6,351 bases of DNA from Alteromonadaceae bacterium. Its GTDB lineage: Bacteria; Pseudomonadota; Gammaproteobacteria; Pseudomonadales; Oleiphilaceae. The number at the start of each line of letters is the position of its first letter. The first letter of the stretch is position 1. The stretch covers positions 1 to 6,351 of the forward strand of contig JABXHG010000340.1 in assembly GCA_013393545.1 (NCBI GenBank), read 5' to 3'. Shown here in pieces: positions 6,243 through 6,351 of the stretch. Position numbers and translations under genes: made by a program. Under the pieces are notes generated by a model. The model had not been told where the DNA came from, did not search any database, and worked only from the letters and a program-made list of their open reading frames with translations.

Positions 6243-6351
6243 TAATAAAGCCCTCTTTATTAATGCTAATGACCCGTTCGATACCAGAACTTTCTTTAAG
6301 GGTAATAGTGCAGCCACCTTTACAATCTCGAGCCGGTCGACCTAAGCCATC
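6232..6351 (-). CDS. mshC: MSHA minor pilin MshC, C-terminal end (5' part outside window)
   Basis: An open frame enters from the right edge and ends at TAA (6234-6232), giving only the last 39 residues, starting DGLGRPARDC and ending EGFINAQ. What is visible: a short Cys-rich segment C-K-G-G-C (residues 10-14 of the fragment) followed by a strand-like stretch and a terminal 'EGFI-A' motif. This is the style of ending I recall for MshC, a GspH/FimT-like minor pilin with an N-terminal prepilin helix, which lies outside this window. The close Cys pair may form a disulfide in the periplasmic globular head. The stop lies 11 nt inside mshD (ATGCGCAATAA overlap), so the two are probably translationally coupled. 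The assignment rests mainly on position directly before mshD-O-P-Q; the fragment alone would be too short to name with certainty. Confidence 0.8.
   Translation of the reverse strand, partial: DGLGRPARDCKGGCTITLKESSGIERVISINKEGFINAQ
6239..6266 (-). promoter_or_regulatory. Perfect hairpin enclosing the mshD ribosome binding site and start codon
   Basis: On the transcribed strand GCATTAATAAAG, loop AGGG, CTTTATTAATGC form a perfect 12-bp inverted repeat (arms 6266-6255 and 6250-6239) with a 4-nt loop (6254-6251). The loop plus the closing G is the Shine-Dalgarno GAGGG of mshD (6255-6251), and the start ATG (6242-6240) lies in the 3' arm. The whole element is within the last codons of mshC. If it folds in mRNA it would expose the SD but pair the start codon until a ribosome finishing mshC opens it. 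It has no U-tract after the 3' arm, so it is not an intrinsic terminator. The repeat is seen directly; the regulatory role is inferred. Confidence 0.6.

Noticed and set aside
6239..6266. The hairpin at the mshC/mshD junction as an intrinsic terminator
   Set aside because: The stem is AT-rich and no U-tract follows; it is inside overlapping coding sequence of an operon.
6243..6317. Longer MshD N terminus from Met at 6317
   Set aside because: It lies in the mshC coding region and would give an atypical 33-residue leader; ATG 6242 has its own SD and gives a normal 8-residue leader.

Overview
The window is a single, tightly packed, leftward-transcribed block (all genes on the - strand) that matches the distal end of an MSHA-type type IV pilus (T4P) locus. 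Read in transcription order (high to low coordinates) it holds the last 39 codons of mshC, then complete mshD, mshO, mshP and a very large mshQ. This order is the one known for MSHA loci of Vibrio, Shewanella, Pseudoalteromonas and related Gammaproteobacteria. The moderate base composition and acidic exported proteins fit a marine or aquatic gammaproteobacterium, but I cannot name the genus from sequence alone.

Layout: the four small genes (6351 down to 4488) encode minor pilin-like proteins. MshD and MshO have textbook class III prepilin signals (G|F-T-L-[IV]-E followed by a hydrophobic helix). MshP has the related RG-x-x-L-V form without Glu+5, as in PilX-like proteins. Genes overlap by 11, 1 and 11 nt and are then separated by 1 nt, so the block looks like one operon with translational coupling. 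No internal promoter, terminator, RNA gene, mobile element or CRISPR is visible, and there is no non-coding stretch longer than 1 nt.

mshQ (4486 to 2) fills 70% of the window. Its 1494-residue product has a signal peptide, an N-terminal beta-solenoid of about fourteen 18-residue coils resembling the bactofilin fold, a LamG/concanavalin-like domain, a second short solenoid module that aligns without gaps to the start of the first, and a long C-terminal region with the hallmarks of the DUF6701 (MshQ) family. The likely joint role, by analogy with the minor-pilin/PilY1 complexes of other type IV pili, is that MshC/D/O/P prime pilus assembly and MshQ is the exported tip or adhesin component. That functional model is inference.

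The most notable observations are the expanded bactofilin-like solenoid in an exported pilus protein, the duplicated module flanking LamG, and a perfect 12-bp hairpin that puts the mshD Shine-Dalgarno in its loop and the mshD start codon in its stem.
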